In this document: in pieces, positions 6,243 through 7,434 of the stretch
Layout of the letters: every line of letters begins with the position of its first letter
Numbering within the stretch: the stretch's first letter is position 1
Source of the DNA: Solirubrobacterales bacterium
GTDB taxonomy: Bacteria; Actinomycetota; Thermoleophilia; Solirubrobacterales; Solirubrobacteraceae
NCBI GenBank assembly: GCA_025963955.1
Contig: JAOPZU010000180.1
Span: 1 to 7,434, forward strand
Length of the DNA: 7,434 nucleotides
Reading direction: 5' to 3'
Notes under the pieces: model-generated
Told to the model about the DNA's origin: nothing
The model's input: the letters and a program-made list of their open reading frames with translations, nothing else
The model's database searches: none
Made by a program: the position numbers and the translations under genes

Positions 6243-6343
6243 GGATCGGCTGGTCCCGCACGGCGCCCACCGCGTCCGGCGAGCGCAGCAGGACGGCACC
6301 GGGGCCGCGACCCGGAAGACGGTCGCATCGCGATCGGCACAAC

Positions 6344-6350
6344 GGAGGAG
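6344..6350 (+). promoter_or_regulatory. Strong ribosome binding site of the substrate-binding protein gene
   Basis: GGAGGAG ends 5 bases before the ATG at 6356. It is the best Shine-Dalgarno in the window and selects 6356 over the in-frame ATG at 6368. CT-rich stretches upstream (6100-6105, 6206-6210, 6229-6233) are complementary to parts of it. Confidence 0.85.
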
Positions 6351-6355
6351 AACCG

Positions 6356-7434
6356 ATGAAGAGGTACATGACCTGGGTTGCGGCGGTCGCCGCGGCAGGA
6401 TCCGTCGGCGCCTGCGGAAGCAGCGATAGCGGCTCCACGAGCTCCACCCCCGCAGCCGCGGGGACCACCCCGGCGGCCGGCTCCGCTGGTGGTTTCACCG
6501 GCTCGACGAAGCTGCCCAGCGGCAAGGTCGGCGTGCTGCAGGTCAACGCGCAGTCCGAGCGCATCCAGATCTGGGGCAAGACCGCGGAGTCCGCGCTGTC
6601 GAAGGTCGGCTGGAAGTCGGAGGTCATCGACGGCAAGGGCGACCCGGCCGCCTGGGCCCAGGCGATGACGACGTTCATCAACGAGAAGGTCGACGGCATC
6701 GTGACCTTCGCCATCGACCCGGCCGCGATCCTCCCGCAGTTGAAGGCCGCGAAGGCCGCCGGCATCCCGGTCATCACCGCGGGCATCACCGTCGACGGGC
6801 CCGGCAAGGACCTGTACGCGGCGAACTACGCGCCGCCGGACGAGAAGTTCGGCGCCCTGCTCGCCGACTACCTCAAGACGAAGTTCCCGTCCGGGACCGA
6901 GTACGTGGACCAGGACCTCACCGCCGTCAGCGGCGCCCACGCCCTCATCACCGGCGGCGACCCGCTCATGAAGGCCGCCGGCTTCAAGCTCGTCGGCACG
7001 AAGGACCTGAACCCGGCCGACCTCGTGCCGCAGACCTCGAAGGCCGCGGTCGACCTGACCGCCGGTCATCCGAACGCGAAGATCATGCTGACCTGCTGCG
7101 ACTTCGCGCCGCCGATCGTCGTCCCGGCGCTCAAGCAGGCCGGCCGCGACAAGGTCACGATCGCCGCCCGCTACGACAACCCGAGCTCGATGGCGCTCAT
7201 CCGCCAGGGCGCTCCCGTCGTCATCGCGGCCGCCGACTCCGACCAGTCGGTGCTCATCGCCATCGGCCAGCTGCTGGCGAAGAAGGCCTCCGGCACCGCG
7301 GTCGACCCGAAGGCCGACGCCGGGAAGTACTCGTTCAAGATGGTCGACAAGGCGACGGTGCCCCCGAAGGGCTTCGTCTACGACCCCGCCACCCAGATCG
7401 CTGCGGCCGTCAAGCAGTGGGAGTCGGAGTACGC
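6356..7434 (+). CDS. Sugar-type ABC transporter substrate-binding lipoprotein (RbsB-like, Peripla_BP_4), 3' truncated by window edge
   Basis: The frame is open from ATG 6356 to the window end (359 complete codons), so the C-terminus and stop lie outside. A lipoprotein signal peptide is visible: K2, R3, a short hydrophobic stretch, and lipobox VGAC with C20 as the lipidated residue. This anchors the protein outside the membrane. A Ser/Gly/Thr/Ala/Pro linker (21-51) precedes the folded domain from about residue 57 (KVGVLQVNAQSERIQIWG). The two-lobed RbsB-like fold is shown by INEKVDGIVTFAIDP, AAKAAGIPVITAGITV, IMLTCCDFAPPIVVPALKQAG and ARYDNPSSMALIRQGAPVVIAA. In RbsB the ligand sites are the early NPFF-type segment and the Asp/Gln near the end; here they read SERIQIW and differ, so a ligand other than ribose is likely. 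C247-C248 are adjacent, which is unusual in an exported protein. The permease and ATPase genes would be expected downstream. It may import the substrate or precursor used by the upstream enzymes (inference). Confidence 0.9.
   Translation, partial: MKRYMTWVAAVAAAGSVGACGSSDSGSTSSTPAAAGTTPAAGSAGGFTGSTKLPSGKVGVLQVNAQSERIQIWGKTAESALSKVGWKSEVIDGKGDPAAWAQAMTTFINEKVDGIVTFAIDPAAILPQLKAAKAAGIPVITAGITVDGPGKDLYAANYAPPDEKFGALLADYLKTKFPSGTEYVDQDLTAVSGAHALITGGDPLMKAAGFKLVGTKDLNPADLVPQTSKAAVDLTAGHPNAKIMLTCCDFAPPIVVPALKQAGRDKVTIAARYDNPSSMALIRQGAPVVIAAADSDQSVLIAIGQLLAKKASGTAVDPKADAGKYSFKMVDKATVPPKGFVYDPATQIAAAVKQWESEY

Larger units (their letters stand above)
6068..6355. other. Repeat-rich intergenic region between regulator and binding-protein genes
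   Basis: These 288 bases contain no convincing gene; short open frames crossing it lack ribosome binding sites and recognisable motifs. It holds two hairpins right after the regulator stop, two copies of a GTTGGCTCTCC motif, nested inverted repeats at 6160-6242, an 8-bp palindrome ATCGCGAT (6327-6334), and the Shine-Dalgarno of the next gene. I see no convincing -35/-10 pair, so the promoter of the binding-protein gene, if separate, remains unlocated. Confidence 0.7.

Noticed and set aside
6118..6429. Possible small + strand gene of about 103 codons in the intergenic region
   Set aside because: There is no ribosome binding site at its start, it overlaps the binding-protein signal peptide in another frame, and its composition is Arg-rich like other shadow frames.
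5422..6807. 461-codon - strand frame crossing the regulator end, the intergenic region and the binding-protein start
   Set aside because: It has no recognisable motif and runs antisense to a clear HTH domain and a clear lipoprotein start, so it is a GC-driven shadow frame.

Overview
This is a very GC-rich, densely coded window in which every supported gene lies on the + strand. GC-ending codons, start/stop overlaps, a PucR-type regulator and a lipoprotein solute-binding protein all point to a high-GC actinobacterium. A soil catabolic lineage such as Solirubrobacterales/Thermoleophilia or a nocardioform would fit, but the exact taxon is inference.

Region by region: (1) bases 2-556 hold the C-terminal half of an APH/ACAD10-like phosphotransferase whose start lies outside the window. 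(2) It is followed with a 4-base ATGA overlap by an aldehyde dehydrogenase (553-2049). (3) Another ATGA overlap leads into a zinc alcohol dehydrogenase of the aryl/benzyl-alcohol type (2046-3164). (4) One base later comes an FAD-dependent GMC (choline dehydrogenase-like) alcohol oxidoreductase (3166-4788). (5) Seven bases later comes a PucR/CdaR-type regulator (4796-6067), with a candidate promoter and two dyad symmetries buried in the 3' end of the GMC gene. (6) A 288-base intergenic region (6068-6355) is rich in inverted and direct repeats. (7) The window closes with a lipoprotein sugar-type ABC substrate-binding protein (6356 to the edge, incomplete).

Together the genes read as a catabolic operon for an alcohol substrate. 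Two chemically different alcohol-oxidising enzymes (NAD/zinc and FAD) could produce an aldehyde that the aldehyde dehydrogenase converts to a carboxylic acid. The phosphotransferase belongs to a family often found beside acyl-CoA dehydrogenases. The PucR-like protein is the probable local regulator, and the binding protein probably starts an ABC uptake operon continuing past the right edge. The substrate cannot be read from the sequence.

The enzymes are recognisable family members. The less ordinary material is non-coding: the dyads and palindrome around the regulator's candidate promoter, and the repeat-rich leader before the binding protein, which carries a repeated GTTGGCTCTCC motif, nested inverted repeats and stretches complementary to the downstream ribosome binding site. 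I found no RNA gene, CRISPR array, insertion sequence or other mobile element.
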